Part shown: in pieces, positions 1-7,577 of the stretch
Position numbering within the stretch: the stretch's first letter is position 1
How the letters are laid out: every line of letters begins with the position of its first letter
Assembly (NCBI RefSeq): GCF_000010165.1
Contig: NC_012491.1
Span: 3,417,501-3,481,500, forward strand
DNA from: Brevibacillus brevis NBRC 100599
Lineage (GTDB): Bacteria > Bacillota > Bacilli > Brevibacillales > Brevibacillaceae
Reading direction: 5' to 3'
DNA length: 64,000 nt
The notes under the pieces: model-generated
Seen by the model: only the letters and a program-made list of their open reading frames with translations
What the model was told of the DNA's origin: nothing
Databases searched by the model: none
Translations under genes and position numbers: made by a program

Positions 1-79
1 ATTTCGTAAACACGATGTATTCGTCACCTTCCGTAGGTGCCAGGAAAAGGAACTCCAAAAAACCAGGAACCTCCTTCAT
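1..79 (-). CDS. N-terminal fragment of an unknown protein
   Basis: The minus strand carries an ATG preceded by GGAGGAGA at good spacing. It opens a frame reading MKEVPGFLEFLFLAPTEGD and running off the left edge. Only 26 residues are visible and no family can be named. The strong ribosome binding site is the main support for a real gene. Confidence 0.5.
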   Translation of the reverse strand, partial: MKEVPGFLEFLFLAPTEGDEYIVFTK

Positions 80-238
80 CCGTTCTCCTCCATTACCAAA
101 TGCACGCTCCAAATGGGATTGGTAGTCTGCTGGTACAGTCAGTCTGTTCATAGATACATACATGATGGGTCACACGTCCTTTTCATTGGGTTCATCTACC
201 AATTTCCATTATACTACTCCTTTGGCGAAAAACCTAAA

Positions 239-267
239 AACCGCAAACGCTATTCGCGCCTGCGGTT
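239..267 (-). terminator. Hairpin terminator overlapping the end of the 302-residue gene
   Basis: A 7-bp stem (AACCGCA with TGCGGTT) spans the stop codon of the gene at 250-1158. On the minus strand it is followed by a T-rich tail. Confidence 0.6.
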
Positions 268-1158
268 GATTTGTTGCTCGAGCATGATATCCATCAAGAG
301 TGTATCCTGCAACGGATCTTTCGGGTCTGCCGTCAGCAAGGCAGCAACAGCGGCCATCGAACATCGAACGGATTGGTAGGAATAAAAAGCATCTCGCTCC
401 GATTCACTGAACAAAGATATATCCGATCGCTCTTGGGGCGGATATGGGAAGTCAGTCTCGACACCAGCACGATCGAGAACAATGAGTGCCTGTTTAATCG
501 CAATCAATGCTGCACTGACACTAATTCCGTATTCTTGGCGTAGATCTTCCCACACCTGAAAAGCAGATTTTTCTACCCTTTCCTGATTGGAGCGCGTAAT
601 GATTCCTGTTTTGCGCCCTTCTTTCAATAACCAATCCACAAAAATATCGTTACGTGGAGGAAAAGCGTATACTTGCAGCTTCATTTCCAATTCTGTCGGG
701 TTATCCTTGGCAAATCGAGCGTGAGCCAACGACATTTCGTAACGTCTGGACGGATGCCCAGGAACCGTGACAAATACCGTATCTTGTCGAACAGCTGCGA
801 TTTGCAGCTTGGTTCGCGCTGGTATCCTGCCTTGAGGTGCCTTTTCCCTACGAATATTACCAGGAATCAATTCTACGCCGAATTGATGATACTCCAGCGG
901 TGAATCTATCCAGGGAATGGGCTCTCTCGTCTGTATTTCGTATAGCCCGTTAAACGTCACCCATTCGCCGGGGCGGCGCTGACTGCGAACTAAAACAGCA
1001 TGAGTTTCTTTTTCTGGTGGCAATTCTGTATCTTGATCCTCCGGTGGGGGATGAATTCGCTTGTGTTCGATAAGAATGCAGTCGGTCATGAACAATCGCT
1101 CGAGCAATTCCCGCTTGCTCACCCATTCATATCCGATGCGGTAAATCCGATTTTTCAT
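250..1158 (-). CDS. Hypothetical protein, 302 residues
   Basis: I do not recognise the family. The chosen ATG has AGGAGG seven bases upstream; a GTG nine bases earlier lies inside that ribosome binding site and is unlikely to be used. The protein is soluble, with no signal peptide or membrane segment. The N-terminal half is rich in Pro, Arg and Glu; the C-terminal half (about 190-300) is predicted helical, with an Ala-rich patch near 270-285. It lies 87 bases downstream of thiE on the same strand and ends in its own terminator, so it could be the last gene of that operon. Nothing links it to thiamine metabolism by sequence. Confidence 0.75.
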   Translation of the reverse strand: MKNRIYRIGYEWVSKRELLERLFMTDCILIEHKRIHPPPEDQDTELPPEKETHAVLVRSQRRPGEWVTFNGLYEIQTREPIPWIDSPLEYHQFGVELIPGNIRREKAPQGRIPARTKLQIAAVRQDTVFVTVPGHPSRRYEMSLAHARFAKDNPTELEMKLQVYAFPPRNDIFVDWLLKEGRKTGIITRSNQERVEKSAFQVWEDLRQEYGISVSAALIAIKQALIVLDRAGVETDFPYPPQERSDISLFSESERDAFYSYQSVRCSMAAVAALLTADPKDPLQDTLLMDIMLEQQINRRRE

Positions 1159-1245
1159 CGGCTTCACCTCCTTTTGATCGCCATGATTGCATCATCCTGG
1201 TTTGTTTCTATTACCCTACCTTATGTAATCGTCGCTTTGTCCGTG

Positions 1246-1908
1246 CTAACGAGTTCGTACAATCCGCTGAAGCGCTTGGGCTGCTTTTTCAGGTGATTCT
1301 GCCCGGCTGATCGCACTGATAATCGCGACGCCATCGGCCCCCGCAGCAAGCACTTCAGTGGCATTTTCCAGTGTGATACCACCAATCCCGACGATAGGCA
1401 AGTCATGACCGACAGCCTTGCGGATCTCCTCTAGCCCAACTGGTCCGATGGGCTCACCAGCATCTGCCTTGGAACGTGTAGCGAACATCGCTCCTACACC
1501 AATACAATCGACGCCACCGTTTTGGGCAGCAAGTGCCTCTTCGACTGTACCTGCCGAAACACCAATGTACATCTCAGAGCCAACTTTGGCTCGTACTTCT
1601 GACAACGTCATGTCATCTTGCCCAACATGAACGCCGTCTGCCTGTAAGCGAATCGCCAGATCTACATCGTCATTCACAAAAAATACGGTATCATGTTCAC
1701 GGCATAGCTGTTGCAACTGAATGCCCAACTCATATTGTTCCTGAGCAGTTAGCTTGCTTCCTTTATCGCGTAGCTGAAGCGTGCCCACTCCACCGCGTAA
1801 TGCTGCTTCCACAGTTTGCACGGTCTTTTCACTGGAATACCCGCAATCCTGCGTGCCAATGACAAAATATACACCCATCTTTTCTCGAAGTCTTTGTCTA
1901 TCACGCAT
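1246..1908 (-). CDS. thiE: Thiamine-phosphate synthase
   Basis: ThiE joins HMP pyrophosphate and the thiazole phosphate carboxylate to give thiamine monophosphate in the cytoplasm. At 220 residues it has the usual length for this TIM-barrel enzyme. Family signatures are visible in order: QLRDKG near 46, the metal/pyrophosphate segment FVNDDVDLA near 77, GVHVGQDD near 92, the GVGAMFATRSK stretch near 137-147 and the phosphate-binding GIGGIT near 173. The ATG has GGGAGGGG nine bases upstream and starts four bases after the tenI stop, so the two are translationally close. Only the distal thiamine genes are here; the HMP and thiazole synthesis genes are not in the window. Confidence 0.93.
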   Translation of the reverse strand: MRDRQRLREKMGVYFVIGTQDCGYSSEKTVQTVEAALRGGVGTLQLRDKGSKLTAQEQYELGIQLQQLCREHDTVFFVNDDVDLAIRLQADGVHVGQDDMTLSEVRAKVGSEMYIGVSAGTVEEALAAQNGGVDCIGVGAMFATRSKADAGEPIGPVGLEEIRKAVGHDLPIVGIGGITLENATEVLAAGADGVAIISAISRAESPEKAAQALQRIVRTR

Positions 1909-1911
1909 GCT

Positions 1912-2535
1912 TTATTTCCCCTCCCAACGATCCAATGCCTCTCGATAAGCGCTGGCTGCTGACTTGGCATCCGTTGCATCTGTGATCCCCGATAAGACAG
2001 CAATGCCCGCACAACCCGCTTCCAAAACATGCGTCGTCCGATCTGGTGTGATACCACCGAGTCCGATGATCGGCACATGCCATCTTGCCGTCATTTGCGC
2101 GAGTTCGTTTGTTCCTCTTGGCGCAAGACCCGGCTTCGAACCACTCGCAAAAATATGCCCGTAGAGCAAGTAATCGACTTTTGCAGCAATGGCTTCCTGT
2201 GCTTCCACAACGGAATGGACAGAACGCCCTATTTTTTGACCAGTCTTCAGTACCATTCTCGCTTCCGCAGGAGACAGACTATGGTATGCCAGGTGAGCAC
2301 CAGCACAACCAGACGCAGCTGCCACATCCACCCGATCATTCATGATCAAGGACGAAAGGGGGATAACATTCGACAATGCCTTTACCCAGTTCATGCATTC
2401 CTTTGCGGTACGCTGTTTTTCCCGTATGTGTAAAAAGTTCATACCACCTGCATAAGCAGCTTCTGCCATTCGCATTGCGTCATCAAGCGAATGTCGACCG
2501 CTCGTAATCACATGCAGCTCACGAGTGCTTGACAT
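1912..2535 (-). CDS. tenI: TenI-like thiazole tautomerase
   Basis: This is a paralogue of the neighbouring ThiE with the same barrel fold: HIREKQRTAKE, MNDRVDVA, GAHLAYHS, YLLYGHIFASGSKPG and GLGGITPDR. Known TenI proteins aromatise the thiazole carboxylate phosphate rather than couple it. The replacement of the ThiE GVHVGQ-type segment by GAHLAYHS fits that subfamily. I favour the ATG at 2535; a GTG at 2547 is possible but sits only two bases from the GGAGG motif. Either start lies inside the end of the upstream gene, so the two are overlapping and probably coupled. Together with thiE this makes a TenI-ThiE pair. Confidence 0.85.
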   Translation of the reverse strand: MSSTRELHVITSGRHSLDDAMRMAEAAYAGGMNFLHIREKQRTAKECMNWVKALSNVIPLSSLIMNDRVDVAAASGCAGAHLAYHSLSPAEARMVLKTGQKIGRSVHSVVEAQEAIAAKVDYLLYGHIFASGSKPGLAPRGTNELAQMTARWHVPIIGLGGITPDRTTHVLEAGCAGIAVLSGITDATDAKSAASAYREALDRWEGK

Positions 2536-2881
2536 TAGGTTGGACACCGCCTCCAGCGAGTGCTGTCACACATTCCTGTAGCCATTGTGTCGTTCGGTCT
2601 TCTTTGTCCGTAGGCGACTGAGCCAACAACTCAATCACGAGACGACGCAAGAAAAATGCTTGTTGCACGGTAAGTGGAAAGGTAATATTTTTGGGCTTGG
2701 TTTCTTGTTTCTCCAATGTCTCTACACCCGCCAACAAAATATCCCCGATGGACTCCACAAGTTCGCGAATCTGCTCATTTTGATTTAATTCGTCATAGCA
2801 GCCATCATATAGTCTGCACAAAAGTAAAAACGCCTGTGACGACAAGGTCACCGGCTGTACATTCTGCATCGGTTCCGTCAT
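2519..2881 (-). CDS. Hypothetical protein, 120 residues, thi operon leader gene
   Basis: The family is not recognised. It is a small soluble, acidic, helix-rich protein without Cys-rich or membrane segments apart from a short CRLYDGCYDE stretch near 22-31. Its start has GGAGGG upstream, and its stop lies inside tenI. The overlap shows that it is co-translated with the thiamine pair. Role unknown; no TPP riboswitch was seen in the 80 bases upstream. Confidence 0.75.
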   Translation of the reverse strand: MTEPMQNVQPVTLSSQAFLLLCRLYDGCYDELNQNEQIRELVESIGDILLAGVETLEKQETKPKNITFPLTVQQAFFLRRLVIELLAQSPTDKEDRTTQWLQECVTALAGGGVQPNVKHS

Positions 2882-2950
2882 ACGTTTCCCTCCACTCGCT
2901 AGAAAAACAAAATCTATTATATCACATCATGACCTGTATCAATGAAGAAA

Positions 2951-2970
2951 ACCGCTGATTGCTCAGCGGT
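2951..2970 (-). terminator. Hairpin terminator after the 43-residue gene
   Basis: A perfect 8-bp stem (ACCGCTGA / TCAGCGGT) with a 4-base loop overlaps the stop codon of the small gene. It has T-rich sequence on both sides, so it may act in both directions. Confidence 0.75.
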
Positions 2971-3094
2971 CTTTTGCAGTTCCTTCATTTCGATCATTAT
3001 GATTCGATTGTCGCAAATTTGTGTTGCGATCATTTTCATCCAGCGTTTTACCACGATTTTTCCCGAGGTCTTTGCTGTTGTTGTTCTTTCCCAA
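2963..3094 (-). CDS. Small hydrophilic protein, 43 residues, spore-protein-like
   Basis: A TTG start preceded by TAGGAGGTGAATCAA opens a 43-codon frame ending inside a clean terminator hairpin. The product (MGKNNNSKDLGKNRGKTLDE then a Asn/Arg/Asp-rich tail) is extremely polar, with about a quarter Asn and no hydrophobic core. Composition and size resemble minor small acid-soluble spore proteins of Bacillus such as SspP/SspN. That is a resemblance in style, not a recognised motif. It stands alone between the thi block and the DUF3054 gene with its own RBS and terminator, which argues for a real monocistronic gene. Confidence 0.65.
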   Translation of the reverse strand: MGKNNNSKDLGKNRGKTLDENDRNTNLRQSNHNDRNEGTAKDR

Positions 3095-3149
3095 TTGATT
3101 CACCTCCTACGTCGTTCATAGGATAGCGTAACCAATTCGGGTCACTTTA

Positions 3150-3566
3150 TTAGCTGGTTGCCAGTACTCTCTTGCGTTTGTAGATCGCGTAGCCGATGGC
3201 GAACGGTACGCGCCATCCAAACAAAAACGCCAGCGTGATGAAATAAGTCACACCTGCAAAAATAAGCGTAGTCGGTACATCTGTCCACCAGGAGCGTATC
3301 AGTAAGCCAATGGGTGCCGCTACTGTCCAAGTAATCAGTACCGATAATAATTGTCGGCCCGCAGATTCATACGTTCGGTGTCCGTAGCTCTTGAAAAGCA
3401 GAATCGCAATGATCCATCCTACGAGGAAAGGCGCTAATGTTTCGATCATTCCCATGACCGTGACTGGGTAGTTATGAATGATTTTTCCGTAATAAACAAA
3501 AAGCACAAAGGCGATCAGATCCCCGAGCAACAATAAATAGCCCGGTGTCGACAAACGCAGTCTCAT
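3150..3566 (-). CDS. DUF3054 family membrane protein
   Basis: A 138-residue protein with four hydrophobic segments (about 9-28, 42-60, 74-93 and 98-118). The LLLGDLIAFVLFVYYG opening and the later TFL/W-rich helices are typical of DUF3054 proteins, whose function is not known. It starts at an ATG with GAGGGT upstream and is flanked by unrelated genes. Confidence 0.75.
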   Translation of the reverse strand: MRLRLSTPGYLLLLGDLIAFVLFVYYGKIIHNYPVTVMGMIETLAPFLVGWIIAILLFKSYGHRTYESAGRQLLSVLITWTVAAPIGLLIRSWWTDVPTTLIFAGVTYFITLAFLFGWRVPFAIGYAIYKRKRVLATS

Positions 3567-3660
3567 GTATACCCTCTTTTCCGGGTCTTGTCAGAGTAAA
3601 CCCTCTTGGTTCACCCCTATTGTACACATGCTCTGAACGCCCTTCAATCAATCCAAGTCT

Positions 3661-4251
3661 TTATTCACCAAACAGCAACAATTGCAGCTTTTGCTTGACC
3701 TCTGGCCATTCACGATCGAGTATGCTGAAGTATACCGAGTCGCGAATATATCCATCTGGCATCACCATATGATTACGCAGGACACCTTCTCGAATGCCAC
3801 CGATTCGGGCAATGGCACGTTGCGAATTCAAATTGCGCGAATCTGTCTTGAGCTGTACGCGAATACACCCCAGTTGTTCGAAGCAATGGCGCAGAAGCAG
3901 CCATTTACATTCCGTATTGACACCCGTTTTCCAGACGGATGGGGTCAGCCATGTAAACCCGATTTCCAGCCCACGATCTTTTTTCGCTATCCCTAAGAAT
4001 CTCGTGCTCCCGATGATCTGCTCATCTGCTCGGCGAATGATGACGAATGGCAATTCTGATTGGGCTTGTTCATTTTTTAAAGCCTGCAGGATAAAAGCCT
4101 GAGCATCTTCTCTCGTTCGAATGGCTATGGACATATGCGGCCAAATCTCTTCGTATGCACCTGCTTCCCTGATTCCGTCCACATGAGCCATTCTGAGCGG
4201 CTCCAATCGGACCTGTTTGCCTTCCAAGATAACAGGTTCAATGTTTAACAT
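3661..4251 (-). CDS. GNAT-family N-acetyltransferase (RimJ/RimL type)
   Basis: A 196-residue acetyltransferase starting at the ATG that follows AGAGGAGAG. Visible family features are the RLEPL opening near 15, IIGSTRFLGI in the centre, the GFTWLTPSVWKTGVNTEC acetyl-CoA loop region, RVQLKTDSRNLNSQRAIARI and GVLRNHMVMPDGYIRDS near the end. RimJ/RimL-like proteins transfer acetyl groups to amino groups of proteins or small amines; the substrate here cannot be read. It lies downstream of tctA, separated by a stem-loop. Confidence 0.87.
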   Translation of the reverse strand: MLNIEPVILEGKQVRLEPLRMAHVDGIREAGAYEEIWPHMSIAIRTREDAQAFILQALKNEQAQSELPFVIIRRADEQIIGSTRFLGIAKKDRGLEIGFTWLTPSVWKTGVNTECKWLLLRHCFEQLGCIRVQLKTDSRNLNSQRAIARIGGIREGVLRNHMVMPDGYIRDSVYFSILDREWPEVKQKLQLLLFGE

Positions 4252-4267
4252 GTCTGTCTCTCCTCTA

Positions 4268-4297
4268 CTGTTCTGCTTCAATCATCAGGCAGAACAG
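4268..4297 (-). other. Stem-loop between tctA and the acetyltransferase gene
   Basis: Perfect 9-bp inverted repeat (CTGTTCTGC / GCAGAACAG) with a 12-base loop, without a T tract on the minus strand. It could be a weak terminator for tctCBA or a 5' leader structure of the acetyltransferase. Confidence 0.5.
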
Positions 4298-4360
4298 TTC
4301 CTCGAAATTTTTCCAATGATACGGGCTTGCGAGGAAGCTGTCAAGACAAAAAAGATGAGG

Positions 4361-5887
4361 TTACGCTTCTTCACTGATAATGACCTGCTTCCCTCTGCGT
4401 TTTAAGAGTAGAGGGATCAGCAACCACAGAACCGCACAAACCAGAAAAGCAGCGGAAAGCGGCTTCGTGAAGAAGATTGAGAAGTCGCCATTCGAGGTGG
4501 TCAACGCTCTTCTCATGTTATTTTCGATCATCGGTCCCAAAACAAGGCCGAGGACAAGTGGTGCCAGTGGAAAGTCGTTTTTCGTCAGGTAATAGCCAGC
4601 TACCCCACAAATCACAAGCAAAATCAGGTCAAACGTACTGATTTGCACAGCGTACACACCGAAAACGGAAATCGCGATAATGAGCGGAAGCAGGAAATGG
4701 GACGGTGTTTCAATAATTTTGGCAAACACTTTTACCAAAGGCATATTCAAAACCAGCAACATGACATTTCCAATAAACATACTAGCAATCAAGCCCCAAG
4801 CAATCTGTGGATGATCACTAAACAATAGTGGCCCCGGCTGTACGTTATACATCAATAAGGCACCCATCAAAATCGCAGTGGTACCAGAGCCGGGAATGCC
4901 CAACGTCAACAGTGGAATCATCGCACCGCCAGAAGCAGCATTGTTTGCAGACTCCGGTGCTGCTACACCTGCGATCGCTCCTTTTCCAAAGCGGCTAGGA
5001 TCTTTGCTCAGCTTTTTCTCAAAAATATACGAGAAGAAGGATGCGAGGGTAGCGCCAGCACCAGGCAAAACACCAATGAAAAAGCCGAGCAACGACCCGC
5101 GTGTAATCGGTCCGGCACTTTCTTTCAAGTCCTGCTTGGAAGGCAGTACCCTCCCTACTTTAATGATTTCCTTTGAGGATTGATCGTCTTCGATTATCGT
5201 CTTGAACACTTCTCCAAGGGCAAACAAACCAACTGCTATCGTGAGAAACTCCAAGCCTTGGTACAAATCGGGAATATCGTAAGTAAATCGCGCCACACCC
5301 GAAACGGTATCCATCCCAATTGTCGCAAGCAACAGTCCCATGACTGTCATAATGAGGGCTTTCGTCATCGACTTACCCCCCAGTCCGCTGACCGCACACA
5401 AACCGAGAAGCATGAGGGAGAAATATTCAGCGGGGCCGAATTTCAAAGCGAGATCGGATAATGGATCAGCTAAAAACACAAGCGCTATCAACGCTACTAG
5501 CCCCGCGACAAAAGAACCGATCGCTGCAATCGACAGCGCTGCGCCAGCACGTCCCTGTTTGGCCATCTGATAGCCATCCAATGTCGTGACGACAGAGGAG
5601 GATTCACCCGGTGTATTTAACAAAATGGATGTCGTAGAGCCACCGTACATCGCACCATAGTAAACGCCTGCCAACAAAATCAGTGCGCTAGCCGCCGCAC
5701 TCTCAGGAGGCAAGCCAGAGGTCAAGGAAGCCGTAACGGGCATCAGTAACGCGACGCCGCTCATCGGACCGATGCCGGGAAGGACCCCTACCGCAGTACC
5801 GATCAGGACGCCAATAAAGGCAAAGACCAGATTATGCCACTGTAAGGCAACGAGAAAACCATCCGCCAAAAATTGCAAGGCACTCAT
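4361..5887 (-). CDS. tctA: Tripartite tricarboxylate transporter permease, large subunit
   Basis: A 508-residue, very hydrophobic protein with about 11-12 membrane segments. It has the hallmark TctA stretches: GVLPGIGPMSGVALLMP near 33-49, YGGSTTSILLNTPGESSS near 80-97 and the second inverted-repeat copy GVLPGAGATLASF and GIPGSGTTAILMGA further on. TctA forms the transmembrane channel of a binding-protein-dependent secondary transporter for citrate or related carboxylates. It starts 18 bases after tctB with GGGGAGGG as ribosome binding site. Confidence 0.93.
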   Translation of the reverse strand: MSALQFLADGFLVALQWHNLVFAFIGVLIGTAVGVLPGIGPMSGVALLMPVTASLTSGLPPESAAASALILLAGVYYGAMYGGSTTSILLNTPGESSSVVTTLDGYQMAKQGRAGAALSIAAIGSFVAGLVALIALVFLADPLSDLALKFGPAEYFSLMLLGLCAVSGLGGKSMTKALIMTVMGLLLATIGMDTVSGVARFTYDIPDLYQGLEFLTIAVGLFALGEVFKTIIEDDQSSKEIIKVGRVLPSKQDLKESAGPITRGSLLGFFIGVLPGAGATLASFFSYIFEKKLSKDPSRFGKGAIAGVAAPESANNAASGGAMIPLLTLGIPGSGTTAILMGALLMYNVQPGPLLFSDHPQIAWGLIASMFIGNVMLLVLNMPLVKVFAKIIETPSHFLLPLIIAISVFGVYAVQISTFDLILLVICGVAGYYLTKNDFPLAPLVLGLVLGPMIENNMRRALTTSNGDFSIFFTKPLSAAFLVCAVLWLLIPLLLKRRGKQVIISEEA

Positions 5888-5904
5888 GCTAATCTATCCC
5901 CTCC

Positions 5905-6372
5905 CTATACGCCTAGCCAGGCAGGTAGTCCTGGAAGCGTACCTTTTAGCAAATGCACATAGATGACATAAACGCCTACTGAAAACAGTAAGGAAACGAT
6001 TGCCGATTTAAGTACGCTTTTACTGCCCATCATGGTGAAGGCATACAGAAGGAATGCGAAGCTCGCGATAACATAACCGAGTTGCTCCAGCAACAAAACA
6101 TACAAAACTGTCGCTGCCAAAATGAATAAAAACCGCTTATAACGCAGTGGACTCTGCGGCTCGGATGTGGAAGCAACCACGCCTTTCTTATAGGTCTCCC
6201 ACAACAGTCGCAAGCTCAACAAGATCAGGATGACGCCAAGTCCGAATGGAAACATATTCGGTCCGACCTGACTTCCATACGCACTAGACGAAATATTTTG
6301 ACTTTCAGCAATAAAGAGTGCACCTACAAGCGCAAAGAACAGGCTACCGATCCGATCAAACATCAGGTTCAT
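5905..6372 (-). CDS. tctB: Tripartite tricarboxylate transporter, small membrane subunit
   Basis: A 155-residue protein with four hydrophobic helices (about 9-25, 41-60, 81-112 and 120-145), the normal size and topology for TctB. It works with TctA in the membrane; its exact role is unclear even in studied systems. The start has TAGGAGGT nearby. It is separated from tctC by 47 bases that contain a strong hairpin. Confidence 0.88.
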   Translation of the reverse strand: MNLMFDRIGSLFFALVGALFIAESQNISSSAYGSQVGPNMFPFGLGVILILLSLRLLWETYKKGVVASTSEPQSPLRYKRFLFILAATVLYVLLLEQLGYVIASFAFLLYAFTMMGSKSVLKSAIVSLLFSVGVYVIYVHLLKGTLPGLPAWLGV

Positions 6373-6396
6373 GTATACCTCCTAAGGTGTGGAAAA

Positions 6397-6415
6397 AGGA
6401 GGGGATGCCCCTCCT
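6397..6415 (-). terminator. Intercistronic hairpin between tctC and tctB
   Basis: A perfect 8-bp G/C-rich stem (AGGAGGGG / CCCCTCCT) with a 3-base loop begins five bases after the tctC stop. It is followed on the minus strand by TTTTT. It looks like a partial terminator or RNA-stabilising element that would keep the binding protein more abundant than the membrane subunits. Confidence 0.8.
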
Positions 6416-6419
6416 CTCC

Positions 6420-7463
6420 CTACTTCGACATTCCCAGTGATGTCAACAGTTCTTTGACCTGCTTATCTTGTTCGTCCAGGAATGCTGAGAAAGCAGCAGC
6501 GTCCTTGTACTCGCTTTCCCAACCGTTTGCCGCCAATTCTTTGGCCCATGCCTCATGCTTGGAAAGCTCTTTCAGCTTGGCATCCCAGTAAGCTTTTGCG
6601 TCTGCTGGCATATTAGCCGGACCGAAAACACCGCGCCAAATCGTGAACGTCGCATCAATGCCTTGCTCTTTTAATGTCGGGATCTCTTTCAAATTGCCGC
6701 CGAGACGTTCATCAGAAGTAACGCCCAGCACGCGAATTTTCCCTGCTTTCAAATATTCACCCACACTGGAAGCATCCGTTGCAATGATGTCTGCATTCCC
6801 GCCCAACAAGGCTGCCATTGCTTCTCCACCGCCATCATACGAGACGTATTTGACGCTTTTCGGATCAATTCCATATTTAGCTGCTGGTAATACGCCGATC
6901 AGATGGTCCATCGATCCAGGAGCAGAGCCCCCTGCCAGAGTAATTTTGCTAGGGTCAGCCTTGATCGCATCCAGCACACTCTTGATGTCCTTATGAGGTG
7001 AATCCGCTTTTACAACAAGAGTACCGAAATCTTTCGTCATTTGCGCCAATGGTGTGACCTCTTTGTAGCCAAATGGGCTGTTCCCCTCTTTTTTGTTATG
7101 GTTAATCAAGATAGGAGGAGAGCTCACGAATAATTTATAAGGATTGCCTTTGTCTTTGCTTACATACTCAGCCAAGAACACGGTTCCCCCGCCGCCCGGC
7201 TTGTTTTCTACCGTGATGGTTTCTGTCACCAGCTTGCTTTCTACTAACACCTTTGCTACCGAGCGAGCTGTCTTATCCCAGCCCCCACCTGCACCGGATG
7301 GAGCTACATACACGATCGGCTTTTCCGGGTATTTGGATGCCTCTGGGGCAGGCTGCGCTCCGGGAGTTGCTGTTCCCGTATTTCCGGTACCTCCACCACA
7401 AGCAGCCAAAACTAGTGTAAGAAAAGTGGACAATGTGATTAGCACTTTTTTTCTTTTTATCAA
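6420..7463 (-). CDS. tctC: Tripartite tricarboxylate transporter solute-binding lipoprotein
   Basis: A 347-residue TctC/BugT-type binding protein. The start is a TTG eight bases after AAGGGGG. It is followed directly by a lipoprotein signal (KRKK, hydrophobic core, then LVLAACGGG with the lipobox Cys near 21). After a Gly/Thr/Pro linker come YPEKPIVYVAPSGAGGGWDKTAR, the ENKPGGGGTVF loop and the GTLVV... DSPHKDIKSV region typical of the family. The ligand is probably a di- or tricarboxylate, given the CitA-like sensor next door. It is the first gene of the transporter operon. Confidence 0.92.
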   Translation of the reverse strand: MIKRKKVLITLSTFLTLVLAACGGGTGNTGTATPGAQPAPEASKYPEKPIVYVAPSGAGGGWDKTARSVAKVLVESKLVTETITVENKPGGGGTVFLAEYVSKDKGNPYKLFVSSPPILINHNKKEGNSPFGYKEVTPLAQMTKDFGTLVVKADSPHKDIKSVLDAIKADPSKITLAGGSAPGSMDHLIGVLPAAKYGIDPKSVKYVSYDGGGEAMAALLGGNADIIATDASSVGEYLKAGKIRVLGVTSDERLGGNLKEIPTLKEQGIDATFTIWRGVFGPANMPADAKAYWDAKLKELSKHEAWAKELAANGWESEYKDAAAFSAFLDEQDKQVKELLTSLGMSK

Positions 7464-7489
7464 GCAAATATCCCCCTTAACCCGCTTAT

Positions 7490-7504
7490 TTGTAAGCGCT
7501 ATCA
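7490..7504 (-). promoter_or_regulatory. Catabolite-responsive element (cre) before tctC
   Basis: TTGTAAGCGCTATCA fits every position of the Bacillus cre consensus WTGNAANCGNWNNCW. It lies 27 bases upstream of the tctC start, inside the likely 5' untranslated or promoter region. CcpA binding there would repress the transporter when good sugars are present. Confidence 0.75.
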
Positions 7505-7521
7505 CGCTTGAACATAATGTA

Positions 7522-7533
7522 CCACCGCGGTAG
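7522..7533 (-). promoter_or_regulatory. Near-palindrome upstream of tctC, possible response-regulator site
   Basis: The 12-base CCACCGCGGTAG is a palindrome apart from one symmetric pair. It sits about 20 bases upstream of the cre site and 45 bases after the regulator stop. Position suggests an operator for the adjacent CitT-like regulator; the binding protein is inferred. Confidence 0.4.
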
Positions 7534-7577
7534 CCAGGGGAATAGTTTTCGTGCATAAGGTCTATTTTGAAAATTAA

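Noticed and set aside
2882..2962. TPP riboswitch before the thiamine genes
   Set aside because: The space is short and no THI-box-like CTGAGA sequence is visible.
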